A stretch of DNA of 10,325 nt from an uncultured Bacteroidota bacterium (GTDB taxonomy: Bacteria; Bacteroidota; Bacteroidia; B-17B0; Aurantibacillaceae). Position 1 is the stretch's first letter. The number at the start of each line of letters is the position of its first letter. The position numbers were made by a program, and so were the translations under genes. Shown one piece after another: positions 1 to 7,502 of this stretch. The stretch covers positions 1 to 10,325 of the forward strand of contig CAIXZI010000469.1 of NCBI GenBank assembly GCA_903923915.1. The letters run 5' to 3'. The notes under the pieces were generated by a model. The model was not told the DNA's origin. It ran no database searches and worked only from the letters and a program-made list of their open reading frames with translations.

Positions 1-890
1 GTTTTTCTCTTTTCCGCAATAGCATACGCATCCTTTATATTTTTAGAATATTGCAGAATTTCTTTCGCTAATAATGAAATAGGAGTGGCCGCACCTGTTG
101 GTATATCACTCTTTGCGGCATTTAAAGTAACTGTTAATCCTTTATCGTTCATACCAGAAACAACACCTGTAAAACCTGCCCAGGTTACGTACATATATTT
201 ATAACCGGTAGTTGGTTTTACAAAGGCTACGATTTTATTTTTAGCAAATTCATCTCCCGAATAAAAATCAAAACTCCGGCCAACTAATAATTTTCCTGTT
301 TCAGATTTATCGCCCCAAACTCCAAAAGAGGTGCAGCCTACCGCCATGTTTTTATCTTGCAAGGCGTGCCCAATATCGTGCGCAGCGTGGTAATTTAATA
401 TGCGATAATACTTGGGCGCCATTTTATCATACTTATCTGATGCAGAAAGTGATACACCGTAAATCTCTTGCTGATACTCTTCTGTAATGTGTTTGGTAAG
501 ATTGCGATTAAAGTACGCGACAAAATATTTCAAAAAATTCAGATAAAAATCTGACGGAATAATTGTTTTTATTTGGTTGATAAATGCAACCTCTTGTTCT
601 TCACCTAACTCTTTAGTAAGCTTGCCATTTATTACGCCACGCTCAAATCCATCACCCTCCAAGTACAGCTCCCAAAGCCCACTTCGGCTCTTTTTTAGCC
701 AGTTGTTGCCAATTTTATAAACGTTTGTATCAACTGTTTTTCGTTTTAAATTTAAAGAATTTTTATCTTTTATATCAGGTGTTGAAACATAAATACTCGC
801 CAAAAAATAAATCAAAAATATAACCAGCAAAACACCAATTACAAGAATTGTTTTTTTTGTAAAACGAAATATGGTTTTCAATGCCGACAA
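1..890 (-). CDS. Membrane-anchored C45-family Ntn-hydrolase / acyltransferase (5' part, truncated by window edge)
   Basis: About 296 codons are open without a stop on the minus strand, and the 3' end lies outside the window. No ATG is available in this frame, so I chose the TTG at 890-888; a second in-frame TTG at 881-879 is an alternative. Residues 12-35 form one hydrophobic segment after a basic start, which suggests a signal anchor with the rest outside the cytoplasm. The motif VGCTSFGVW (Cys186) followed by GRSFDFYSG (about 204-212) matches the nucleophile region of the C45 acyl-CoA:6-aminopenicillanate acyltransferase / phospholipase-B-like Ntn family, in which cleavage before the Cys frees the catalytic N-terminus. 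About 185 residues precede that Cys, which is long for a simple propeptide, so processing is uncertain. Genes of this family occur in Bacteroidota flexirubin clusters. An acyl-transfer or ester/amide-hydrolysing role on the pigment is inference. Confidence 0.8.
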   Translation of the reverse strand, partial: MSALKTIFRFTKKTILVIGVLLVIFLIYFLASIYVSTPDIKDKNSLNLKRKTVDTNVYKIGNNWLKKSRSGLWELYLEGDGFERGVINGKLTKELGEEQEVAFINQIKTIIPSDFYLNFLKYFVAYFNRNLTKHITEEYQQEIYGVSLSASDKYDKMAPKYYRILNYHAAHDIGHALQDKNMAVGCTSFGVWGDKSETGKLLVGRSFDFYSGDEFAKNKIVAFVKPTTGYKYMYVTWAGFTGVVSGMNDKGLTVTLNAAKSDIPTGAATPISLLAKEILQYSKNIKDAYAIAEKRK

Positions 891-910
891 GCGATAAAAT
901 AATATACATG

Positions 911-918
911 CAAATTTA
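911..918 (-). promoter_or_regulatory. Bacteroidota-type -7 box (TAAATTTG) for the C45 gene
   Basis: Read on the minus strand, the octamer TAAATTTG fits the Bacteroidota sigma-ABfr -7 consensus TAnnTTTG exactly. It lies 20 bases before the TTG start at 890, which would give a short leader of roughly 15 bases. No clear -33 element was found. The short AT-rich motif can occur by chance, but its position just upstream of the inferred start supports it. Confidence 0.5.
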
Positions 919-953
919 CATTTTTACAATCATATAAATTTAAATACTGGTTG

Positions 954-961
954 TATATTCG
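954..961 (+). promoter_or_regulatory. Promoter -7 box (TATATTCG) for the ammonia-lyase gene
   Basis: TATATTCG differs by one base from the Bacteroidota -7 consensus TAnnTTTG and is followed by CAA, as is the box at 4305. It ends only six bases before the ATG at 968, so transcription would begin at or next to the start codon and the mRNA would be leaderless or nearly so. No convincing -33 element is seen. It diverges from the box at 911-918, so the 77-base intergenic region would serve both genes. Confidence 0.5.
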
Positions 962-967
962 CAACCT

Positions 968-2497
968 ATGAGTACAATTAAAATTGGCGCCGAAAAACTT
1001 ACGCTTTCAATTTGCAAACAAATTTTGATAGATAATAAAGCTATTGAAATTGATGCTACCGCTTTACAAAGAGTTTATGAAAGTCATTATTTTTTAAAAG
1101 AATTTATAAAAGACAAGCTCATTTATGGCGTAAACACCGGCTTTGGGCCGATGGCGCAATATAAAATAAGTCATGATGACCAGATACAATTACAATATAA
1201 CTTAATACGCAGTCATTGTAGCGGAAGCGGAAACCCCATTGCAGAGATTAATGTACGTGCCACTATGTTAGCGCGTTTAAATATGCTTTTATTAGGATAT
1301 TCGGGCATTCATCCTGAAGCAGTTATTCTTTTACAGGAAATGATTAATCGCCATATTTCGCCGGTTATTTTTGAGCATGGCGGACTTGGTGCAAGCGGAG
1401 ATTTGGTGCAACTTGCACATCTTGCACTTGCTATGATTGGCGAAGGAGATGTACATTATAAAGGAGAAATTGTTCCGACTGAAAAAGCATTTGCAGCAGA
1501 AAAATTAACGCCGTTAAATATCCATATTCGTGAAGGATTAGCCTTGATGAATGGTACTTCTGCCATGTGTGGCATGGGTATTATAAATTTAATAAATGCT
1601 AAAAACCTTATAGAGAAAGGAACACAAGCTTCTGCCATGATTATTGAAATGGTAGAATCTTATGATGATCATTATTCCAACGAGTTAAACAGCGTAAAAC
1701 TTCATCGCGGGCAAAACCACGTTGCTAAAAATCTGCGCACACATTTGGCAGATAGTAAGCTGGTAAAAAAACGTGGTAAACATTTATATGATCAACCAAC
1801 AACCGAAATAGTTGTAAAAGAAAAAGTGCAGGAGTATTACTCTATACGCTGTGTGCCGCAAATACTAGGGCCTGTACATGATACCATTGCTTTTGCCGAA
1901 GAAATTATTATTGATGAAATAAATTCGGCAAACGATAACCCAATTGTTGATTATAAAAATAAAAACGTTTTTCATGGTGGAAATTTTCATGGAGATTATC
2001 CCGCGCTTGAAATGGATAAACTAAAAATTGCCATCACAAAACTTTCTATGTTAGCCGAAAGGCAATTAAATTTTTTGATGAATGATAAAATAAACGGAAA
2101 GCTCCCTCCCTTTGTTAACCTTGGTACACTTGGACTTAACCTTGGCATGCAGGGCACGCAATTTACGGCAACATCTACCGTGGCCGAAAATCAAACGCTG
2201 TCAAACCCAATGTATATACATAGCATTCCTTCTAATAACGATAATCAGGATATTGTGAGCATGGGCTCAAATGCTGCGCTGATGACTCAAAAAGTGATTA
2301 ACAATACATATGAAGTTCTGGCTATCGAGTTTATGAGTATTATTCAGGCTATTGATTATTTAAAATGCGAAGACAAATTATCGGCAGTTTCTAAGAATTT
2401 GTATAGAGAAATGCGCGCTTTAGTCCCTGTTTTTGATAAAGATGCTATACAGTATGTTCGTCAGCAAAAAATAATAGCCTATCTTAAAGAAAGTTAA
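968..2497 (+). CDS. Aromatic amino acid ammonia-lyase, probably tyrosine ammonia-lyase
   Basis: A 509-residue protein of the HAL/PAL/TAL family, which removes ammonia from an aromatic amino acid; with tyrosine the product is 4-coumarate. The Ala142-Ser143-Gly144 triplet in GGLGASGDLVQLAHL is the precursor of the MIO prosthetic group. Other family motifs are YGVNTGFGP with catalytic Tyr53, YYSIRCVPQ (about 290-298), NSANDNPI (319-326) and FHGGNFHGDY (335-344). Substrate signals are mixed. The selectivity pair at 82-83 is Ser-His, as in histidine lyases, but NQDIVSMG (426-433) has Gln427 where HutH enzymes carry a Glu in QEDHVSM, as in phenylalanine and tyrosine lyases. From memory, both features are shared with the F. 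johnsoniae tyrosine lyase, which this protein resembles along its whole length. No hut genes lie nearby, and polyene genes follow, so a role in making the pigment's aryl starter is likely. The length is normal for the family. Confidence 0.9.
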   Translation: MSTIKIGAEKLTLSICKQILIDNKAIEIDATALQRVYESHYFLKEFIKDKLIYGVNTGFGPMAQYKISHDDQIQLQYNLIRSHCSGSGNPIAEINVRATMLARLNMLLLGYSGIHPEAVILLQEMINRHISPVIFEHGGLGASGDLVQLAHLALAMIGEGDVHYKGEIVPTEKAFAAEKLTPLNIHIREGLALMNGTSAMCGMGIINLINAKNLIEKGTQASAMIIEMVESYDDHYSNELNSVKLHRGQNHVAKNLRTHLADSKLVKKRGKHLYDQPTTEIVVKEKVQEYYSIRCVPQILGPVHDTIAFAEEIIIDEINSANDNPIVDYKNKNVFHGGNFHGDYPALEMDKLKIAITKLSMLAERQLNFLMNDKINGKLPPFVNLGTLGLNLGMQGTQFTATSTVAENQTLSNPMYIHSIPSNNDNQDIVSMGSNAALMTQKVINNTYEVLAIEFMSIIQAIDYLKCEDKLSAVSKNLYREMRALVPVFDKDAIQYVRQQKIIAYLKES

Positions 2498-2530
2498 TTA
2501 CATTTACCATTAAATTTTAAAAACACTTTT

Positions 2531-4195
2531 ATGAAAGTAAAATTAATTACAGGCTGCCTTTTACTGGCATCTGCTGTAAGTTTGGCACAAGTTCAGGTTA
2601 GTAACGGACCTAATTTAGCCAACGACAAAAACAGCAAAATGAACCGTATGCTGGGCGGAGATGATAACAGCTTTTATTGCTACCGAGTTAGAAGTAAAGG
2701 AAAAGGCACTTCTTTTATTGTTGAAAAATATGATAAAGTGTCTCTAAAGCCCGTTTTTTCTAAAGAAATGAACGTGGAAGATGAAAAGAAAACAAAAATA
2801 GAAGATGTTGAATACGCAAAAGGAAATGTTTTTATTTTTAGAAGACAATACGATAAAGCTGCTGATAAAATGGCATTAATCTTTCAAACAGTTTCTTCTG
2901 ATGGCCAAATAGATCCTGCGTTAAAAGAGGTTGTTACGGTAAGTTCTGACCACTTTGAGTTTGTTGATTTTGATATTTATCCAAATCCAAGTCAGACTAA
3001 ATTTTTAATTAAAGCCTGTCATAAAGCAAATAAAGCAGATACTTATAAAACTGATCTCATTTTAATGGATGCGGTTAGTATGAAAAAAGTATGGACAAAA
3101 ACTCTAAACCAGCGTTTATCGGCTGATGCAGATAACCTTTGGGCGGCAGCATTTTCTTCGCAAAAAAACAAGGAGCTTGATTTTGCCGGAATTTATTTAG
3201 ACGAAACTGATAACGTGTTCTATGCATATAGCGAAAAACAACTTGATGCCAATGGGAAAAATGCAGGCTATTTATTCAAAATGGGCATTTTGCTTGCAAA
3301 AGATAACCAACAAACAGTTGTTGATTTGCCGTTTGATGATAAATATTACGTAACGGATGTTCAGTTTATGAAAGCAAATAATGGTAACGTTGTTTTGGGA
3401 GGTTTTCTGAAAGACGTGATTGAGCGTACCGGAAAAGACGATACTAAAGCAGGTATTTTTAACTTCTCCATTAACCCGCAAACAAAAACTATCACATCAA
3501 AAACAGTTAAATTTTTCGACCAAACTTTAATGGAATCTATGGAGGCTGTTAAAAAAAGCGGTAAACAAAAAGATTTTAAATACCGTATGGATTACATTTT
3601 ACCGGTTGGCAAAGATGTGTATTACGTAGGCCAAATGTATCAACGCTATTCATCGGGTACTTTTGGGGGCTCTGGTGTTGGTGTAGCTATGAGTATGATG
3701 AATAACTCAAAAGTAGAATATACCATTCAGTATATGGATTATATAGTAGCCAAACTAAATTCTAACGGGCAGTTTGAGTGGATTACTAACGCACCCTTCC
3801 GTACACGCCTTGTACAAAACACCCTTCCGCCGCCAATGTATAAACAATACTTTGCCTACGCCACCAACAAAGGCGTTTATATTTTGAACGATGAGAACGC
3901 AAAAAACATGGCAATTTATTCGAAACCCGATTTCAAACCAAAAATGTTTAAAGATTTTGCCGGAATTCATGGTAGCAATTTTGTGAGCCAAATGGTTTCA
4001 TTAACGGATGGAAAACTTACTCGCAGTCTACTTTTCAATAATAAAACATATTGTTTTGCACCTATACAAGAAAAAAATCCGCAATTCCGCCCACCGGTTG
4101 ATTGCGAAATTTTTGTGCCAAGCAAAAACAATGAATTATTTATTTATACCGAAAACAAAGGTTTAGACCGTTTTACTAAACTGAAACTTGAATAA
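2531..4195 (+). CDS. Secreted protein of unknown function
   Basis: I do not recognise this 554-residue protein. It begins with a signal peptide: Lys at 2 and 4, a hydrophobic core about 5-18, and a likely signal peptidase I site after SLA at 17-19, with the mature protein starting QVQVSNG. A lipobox-like ITGC at 6-9 lies too close to the N-terminus to be convincing. The mature part is rich in Lys, Asp and aromatic residues. It has recurring short beta-strand-like segments such as FIVEKYDKVSLKPVF and LILMDAVSMKKVW, which suggest a propeller-like or other all-beta fold, but no repeat unit could be fixed. A Gly/Ser-rich stretch with SSGTFGGSGVGVAM lies near residues 373-387. It starts 33 bases after the lyase and ends 25 bases before a strong terminator, so it is probably co-transcribed with the lyase. 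It may be periplasmic or outer-membrane associated. A pigment role is unproven. Confidence 0.85.
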   Translation: MKVKLITGCLLLASAVSLAQVQVSNGPNLANDKNSKMNRMLGGDDNSFYCYRVRSKGKGTSFIVEKYDKVSLKPVFSKEMNVEDEKKTKIEDVEYAKGNVFIFRRQYDKAADKMALIFQTVSSDGQIDPALKEVVTVSSDHFEFVDFDIYPNPSQTKFLIKACHKANKADTYKTDLILMDAVSMKKVWTKTLNQRLSADADNLWAAAFSSQKNKELDFAGIYLDETDNVFYAYSEKQLDANGKNAGYLFKMGILLAKDNQQTVVDLPFDDKYYVTDVQFMKANNGNVVLGGFLKDVIERTGKDDTKAGIFNFSINPQTKTITSKTVKFFDQTLMESMEAVKKSGKQKDFKYRMDYILPVGKDVYYVGQMYQRYSSGTFGGSGVGVAMSMMNNSKVEYTIQYMDYIVAKLNSNGQFEWITNAPFRTRLVQNTLPPPMYKQYFAYATNKGVYILNDENAKNMAIYSKPDFKPKMFKDFAGIHGSNFVSQMVSLTDGKLTRSLLFNNKTYCFAPIQEKNPQFRPPVDCEIFVPSKNNELFIYTENKGLDRFTKLKLE

Positions 4196-4220
4196 AACAA
4201 GGTAACAATCAAAATTAAAG

Positions 4221-4257
4221 GCCTGTTTAAATTTTTATAATTTAGGCAGGCTTTTTT
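4221..4257 (+). terminator. Rho-independent terminator after the secreted-protein gene
   Basis: The left arm GCCTGTTTAAAT (4221-4232) pairs with ATTTAGGCAGGC (4240-4251), giving a 12-pair stem with two G-U wobbles around a seven-base loop. Six T residues follow at 4252-4257. A run of A before the stem can pair with the T tract, so it may also work in reverse. It separates the lyase/secreted-protein unit from the operon beginning at 4360. Confidence 0.9.
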
Positions 4258-4304
4258 ATTGCATTGAAAATCAATCTTAATTTTAAAAAATGCCATTTTC
4301 TTTT

Positions 4305-4312
4305 TAAATTCG
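4305..4312 (+). promoter_or_regulatory. Promoter -7 box (TAAATTCG) for the polyene core operon
   Basis: TAAATTCG is one base from the Bacteroidota -7 consensus TAnnTTTG and shares the TTCGCAA core with the box before the ammonia-lyase. It lies between the terminator and the ketoreductase ATG at 4360, predicting a leader of roughly 40 bases. This is the expected place for the promoter of the operon that follows. No clear -33 element was found. Confidence 0.5.
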
Positions 4313-4359
4313 CAAATTGCTTTAATTAATTTTTGTTATTCCAAAAGAGTAAATTATAT

Positions 4360-5088
4360 ATGAAATTTGCATTAGTTACAGGTGGTTCTCGCGGTATTGG
4401 TAAAGCAATTTGCTTAAAATTGGCCGATATGGGCTACAACATCCTAATAAACTATCAATCTAACGATGAAGAAGCTAAAAAAACGGCTGCTCTTATTGAA
4501 GAAAAAGGCGTTGCGGCTCAATTACTAAAATACGATGTATCTAAAGAAGAAGAGGTAAATGCTGCTTTGGGTGTTTGGATGGAAGCCAACAAAGATAAAG
4601 CCATCGAAGTTTTAATAAATAACGCAGGCATTCGTAAAGATAATTTGCTGATGTGGATGAGCAACGACGAGTGGCACAATGTGATGGACATTGCCGTTGA
4701 CGGATTTTTTTACACCACACGCCTTATCATAAAAGATATGTTGGTTAAAAAATACGGGCGCGTAATAAATATTACTTCACTTTCGGGTTTAAAAGGCCTA
4801 CCCGGACAAACAAATTATTCGGCTTCAAAAGCTGCTGTAATTGGTGCTACCAAAGCCTTGGCACAAGAAGTTGGTAGGCGTGGAATTACCGTAAATGCAG
4901 TAGCTCCCGGTTTTATTAAAACAGATATGACCGAAGGCATAAACGAAAAAGATTTTAAACAGTTAATTCCTGCCGCTCGCTTTGGCGAGGTTGACGAGGT
5001 TGCCGATGTGGTGGCTTTCTTGGCGTCTCCAAAAGCATCGTATGTTACTGCGCAAGTAATATCAGTAAATGGAGGATTATATTCTTAG
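4360..5088 (+). CDS. 3-oxoacyl-ACP reductase, FabG-type SDR (polyene ketoreductase)
   Basis: A 242-residue classical short-chain dehydrogenase/reductase that would reduce the 3-keto group of carrier-bound intermediates with NAD(P)H in the cytoplasm. The cofactor motif TGGSRGIG is at 7-14 and NNAG at 87-90. The catalytic Ser140 lies in INITSLSG, and Tyr153 and Lys157 in NYSASK. APGFIKTDM in the C-terminal part is also typical of FabG. The ATG at 4360 is chosen over an upstream in-frame TTG at 4333 because it puts KFALVTGG at the usual N-terminal position. It is the first gene of the tight operon, and the ketosynthase starts four bases after its stop. It resembles the ketoreductases of aryl-polyene clusters more than a housekeeping FabG by context only; sequence alone cannot decide this. 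Confidence 0.93.
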   Translation: MKFALVTGGSRGIGKAICLKLADMGYNILINYQSNDEEAKKTAALIEEKGVAAQLLKYDVSKEEEVNAALGVWMEANKDKAIEVLINNAGIRKDNLLMWMSNDEWHNVMDIAVDGFFYTTRLIIKDMLVKKYGRVINITSLSGLKGLPGQTNYSASKAAVIGATKALAQEVGRRGITVNAVAPGFIKTDMTEGINEKDFKQLIPAARFGEVDEVADVVAFLASPKASYVTAQVISVNGGLYS

Positions 5089-5092
5089 TACA

Positions 5093-6310
5093 ATGAAGAG
5101 GGTTGTTATAACAGGAATGGGTATTTGGTCTTGCTTGGGCATCAGCCTCGAGGAAGTAACTAACTCATTGCGCCAAGGCAAATCAGGCATTGTGTTTGAT
5201 GCGCCGCGTAAACCGTTGGGCTATCGTTCTGCACTTACCGGCACCGTTCCAACTCCTGAATTAAAAGGCTTATTAGATAGAAGAGCCCGCGTACAAATGT
5301 CTGAAGAGGCCGAGTATGCTTATATGAGCACCGTTCAGGCCTTGAAACAAGCCAAAATGGATCCTGATTACATCGCTCAAAACGAAGTGGGTATTTTATT
5401 TGGAAACGATTCTTCGGCAAAAGCGGTTATACAAAGTGCCGATTTAGCTCGCTTAAAAAAAGACAATACACTTATTGGTTCTGGTTCCATTTTTCAATCG
5501 ATGAACTGTACCATTACCATGAATTTATCTACCATTTTTAAGCTTCGTGGTGTAAACTTTACTATTAGTGCGGCTTGCGCAAGTGGCTCGCACGCAGTGG
5601 GAATGGCCTATTTAATGGTAAAATGGGGCTTGCAAAAAGCCGTAATTTGCGGTGGCGGACAAGAATTAAATCATTACACTTTTGGAAGTTTTGATGCTTT
5701 AAGCGCTTTTTCTATCAGAGAAAACGAGCCTACAAAAGCCTCTCGTCCGTTTGATAGAGACCGAGATGGGCTTGTACCCGGTGGTGGTGCAGCTACTTTA
5801 GTTTTAGAAGATTATGATGAAGCAGTAAAACGAGGCGCGCCTATCTTGGCTGAAATTGTTGGTTACGGTTTTTCATCTAACGGAGATCATATCTCAAATT
5901 CTAGTCCTGAAGGACAAATTCGTTCTTTACAACATAGCTTAAAAGATGCCGGTTTACTGGCAAAAGATATTGATTATATAAATGCGCATGCCACTTCTAC
6001 GCAAGGCGGAGACTCGGCCGAAGCCATTGCTATTGATACGGTTTTTGGAGAGACCAAGCCCATTGTAAGTTCTACCAAATCTATGACGGGACATGAATGC
6101 TGGATGGCCGGTGCCAGCGAAATTGTGTATTCTACTTTAATGATGCAGAACGATTTTGCAGCTCCAAATATAAATTTCGAAAATCCTGACGAAGCTTCTG
6201 CCAAATTAAATATTGCTACAAGTGCCGTAAATGCAAAAATTGATGTATTTTTAAGCAACTCTTTTGGGTTTGGAGGCACAAATTCAACCCTTATAGTTAA
6301 AAAAGTTTAA
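5093..6310 (+). CDS. Beta-ketoacyl-ACP synthase, FabF-type (polyene ketosynthase)
   Basis: A 405-residue type II ketosynthase that condenses malonyl-ACP with a growing acyl chain. The complete catalytic set is visible: Cys162 in ISAACASGSH, His299 in NAHATSTQGGD, Lys329 in STKSMTGH and His334 in the same segment, with the C-terminal loop FGFGGTNS near the end. The ATG at 5093 gives the usual KRVVITGMG start; an in-frame ATG at 5069 would add eight residues and overlap the ketoreductase by 20 bases, so it is less likely. It lies four bases after the ketoreductase, and a carrier protein follows. With FabG and a dehydratase in the same operon, it probably elongates the aryl-primed chain. TGHECWMAGASE replaces the common TGHLLGAAG, a divergence from primary-metabolism FabF that fits a specialised enzyme. 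Confidence 0.93.
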   Translation: MKRVVITGMGIWSCLGISLEEVTNSLRQGKSGIVFDAPRKPLGYRSALTGTVPTPELKGLLDRRARVQMSEEAEYAYMSTVQALKQAKMDPDYIAQNEVGILFGNDSSAKAVIQSADLARLKKDNTLIGSGSIFQSMNCTITMNLSTIFKLRGVNFTISAACASGSHAVGMAYLMVKWGLQKAVICGGGQELNHYTFGSFDALSAFSIRENEPTKASRPFDRDRDGLVPGGGAATLVLEDYDEAVKRGAPILAEIVGYGFSSNGDHISNSSPEGQIRSLQHSLKDAGLLAKDIDYINAHATSTQGGDSAEAIAIDTVFGETKPIVSSTKSMTGHECWMAGASEIVYSTLMMQNDFAAPNINFENPDEASAKLNIATSAVNAKIDVFLSNSFGFGGTNSTLIVKKV

Positions 6311-6312
6311 CA

Positions 6313-6320
6313 TATATTTG
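6313..6320 (+). promoter_or_regulatory. Internal -7 box (TATATTTG) upstream of the first acyl carrier protein
   Basis: TATATTTG matches the Bacteroidota -7 consensus TAnnTTTG exactly. It occupies the 19-base gap between the ketosynthase stop and the ATG at 6330. A transcript from it would have a leader of only a few bases. It could give extra expression of the carrier protein and downstream genes. No -33 element was identified, so a chance match is possible. Confidence 0.4.
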
Positions 6321-6329
6321 CCCTCAATT

Positions 6330-6587
6330 ATGACTAAAGAAGAAATTATAGAAAGAACCAATCAATTTTTAGTAGAAGAATTTGAAGTAGATGCTACAAA
6401 AATTACTCCCGATGCCAATCTTAAAGAAACGCTTGATTTAGATAGTTTAGATTATGTTGATTTAGTTGTAATAATTGAAAGTAATTTTGGTTTTAAAGTG
6501 GTTGGCGAAGATTTTATTGGCATACAAACTTTCCAACAGTTTTATGATTATTGCTACACCAAGGTAGCTCAAAAAGCCAGCGTATAA
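6330..6587 (+). CDS. Acyl carrier protein (first copy)
   Basis: An 85-residue acidic four-helix carrier protein. The motif LDLDSLDYVDLVV contains the conserved DSL with Ser39, where phosphopantetheine is attached. The ATG at 6330 is preferred over an in-frame TTG at 6318 because that TTG overlaps the promoter-like box and the ATG gives a normal ACP N-terminus. The length is usual for the family. It would carry the starter or the growing polyene between the ketosynthase, ketoreductase and dehydratase encoded around it. The acyltransferase gene starts seven bases after its stop. A second, clearly different ACP begins at 10113, so the two may serve separate steps such as starter or extender loading. 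Confidence 0.93.
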   Translation: MTKEEIIERTNQFLVEEFEVDATKITPDANLKETLDLDSLDYVDLVVIIESNFGFKVVGEDFIGIQTFQQFYDYCYTKVAQKASV

Positions 6588-6594
6588 TACCTTC

Positions 6595-7497
6595 ATGCAA
6601 CAACAAAAATGGCAAGGCAAAAGCTCTGGCGGCGTACTTGGCTATAAGATTTTTGTTTTTATATTAAATACATTCGGACTTCCTTTCGCCTATTTTATTT
6701 TAAGATTTATTTCTTTTTTTTACTTCCTTTTTTCAAAATCTAAAAAAGATGTTTACCGCTATTTTAGAAATATTCATCACTATTCCCGGTTTAAATCTAT
6801 TGTAAGCATTTATAAATGTTATTACATATTTGGTCAAACTTTATTAGACAAGTTTGCAGTTTTATCAGGCTTAAAAACAGATTTTATAGTTCATCGCGAT
6901 GGACAAGAAAACTTGGTAAACATTCATAATCAAAAACAAGGTTGCTTGCTAATCAGCGCCCACATGGGCAATTGGGAAATAGCGGGGCAGTTATTAAATC
7001 TATACGATAATTTAAAATTCAACATGCTGGTTTATGATAACGAAGCTGAGCAAATGAAAAAATACATGGATAGTATTTTGGTTGAAAAACGCATTAACTT
7101 AATTGGCATTCGCGATAACGACATTAGTTATTTGGTTGAGCTGCACCGAGCCTTTGGCAAACAAGAATGGCTTGTTATGCATGGAGATAGATTTAGAGAT
7201 GGCGCACCTTTTATAGAAAAAATGTTTCTTGGTAAAAAAGCCAAATTCCCTGCCGGGCCGTTTATTTTGGCGGCAAAATTTGGCGTACCTGTTTTATTTT
7301 CATTCTGCTTTAAAGAAAATAACAAGGTCTATCAACTTTATGCAAAACCCGGTATTCAGCTAAAAAAATCGCGTAGTGAAGAAGAAACTCAGGCGGCTAT
7401 AACATTACTCTCAGACGCCTATATAAAAACTTTAGAAGAAATGGTTAAAAAATATCCGCTACAATGGTTTAATTTTTACGATTTTTGGGAGAAATAA
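6595..7497 (+). CDS. LpxL/HtrB-type lysophospholipid-like acyltransferase
   Basis: A 300-residue inner-membrane-associated acyltransferase of the LPLAT superfamily, related to the Kdo-lipid A late acyltransferases. HMGNWE at 123-128 is the catalytic HX4D/E motif (His123, Glu128). MHGDRFRDGAPF (about 195-206) matches the second conserved block, and KKAKFPAGPFILAAKFGVPVL (about 214-234) the third. A hydrophobic stretch at about 17-47 would anchor the N-terminus in the membrane. Such genes are standard members of aryl-polyene and flexirubin clusters, where they are thought to transfer the finished polyene acyl chain from ACP to a lipid or phenolic acceptor. Its position between the carrier protein and the dehydratase supports that over lipid A synthesis. 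The actual acceptor is not shown by the sequence. Confidence 0.88.
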   Translation: MQQQKWQGKSSGGVLGYKIFVFILNTFGLPFAYFILRFISFFYFLFSKSKKDVYRYFRNIHHYSRFKSIVSIYKCYYIFGQTLLDKFAVLSGLKTDFIVHRDGQENLVNIHNQKQGCLLISAHMGNWEIAGQLLNLYDNLKFNMLVYDNEAEQMKKYMDSILVEKRINLIGIRDNDISYLVELHRAFGKQEWLVMHGDRFRDGAPFIEKMFLGKKAKFPAGPFILAAKFGVPVLFSFCFKENNKVYQLYAKPGIQLKKSRSEEETQAAITLLSDAYIKTLEEMVKKYPLQWFNFYDFWEK

Positions 7498-7502
7498 CAA
7501 TA

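Noticed and set aside
968..2497. Annotation as histidine ammonia-lyase (HutH)
   Set aside because: Gln427 replaces the HutH Glu, there are no hut neighbours, and the gene adjoins polyene genes.
2511..2518. TAAATTTT before the secreted-protein gene as a possible promoter box
   Set aside because: It lacks the G of TAnnTTTG and lies in very AT-rich DNA; co-transcription with the lyase is the simpler reading.
2546..2557. Lipobox-like ITGC in the signal peptide of the secreted protein
   Set aside because: The Cys is residue 9, too near the N-terminus for a normal lipoprotein signal, and a good signal peptidase I site follows at SLA before Gln20.
3755..3991. Minus-strand open frame opposite the secreted-protein gene
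   Set aside because: It is a low-information shadow of the plus-strand gene, rich in hydrophobic and Cys residues, without recognisable motifs.
5071..5075. GGAGG as a Shine-Dalgarno site for the ketosynthase
   Set aside because: It is 17 bases from the ATG at 5093, codes for the conserved C-terminal NGG of the ketoreductase, and such sites are little used in Bacteroidota.
5974..6279. Minus-strand open frame of about 100 codons opposite the ketosynthase gene
   Set aside because: It lies wholly within a gene with clear ketosynthase motifs in the plus frame, shows no protein family signal and has no promoter-like box.
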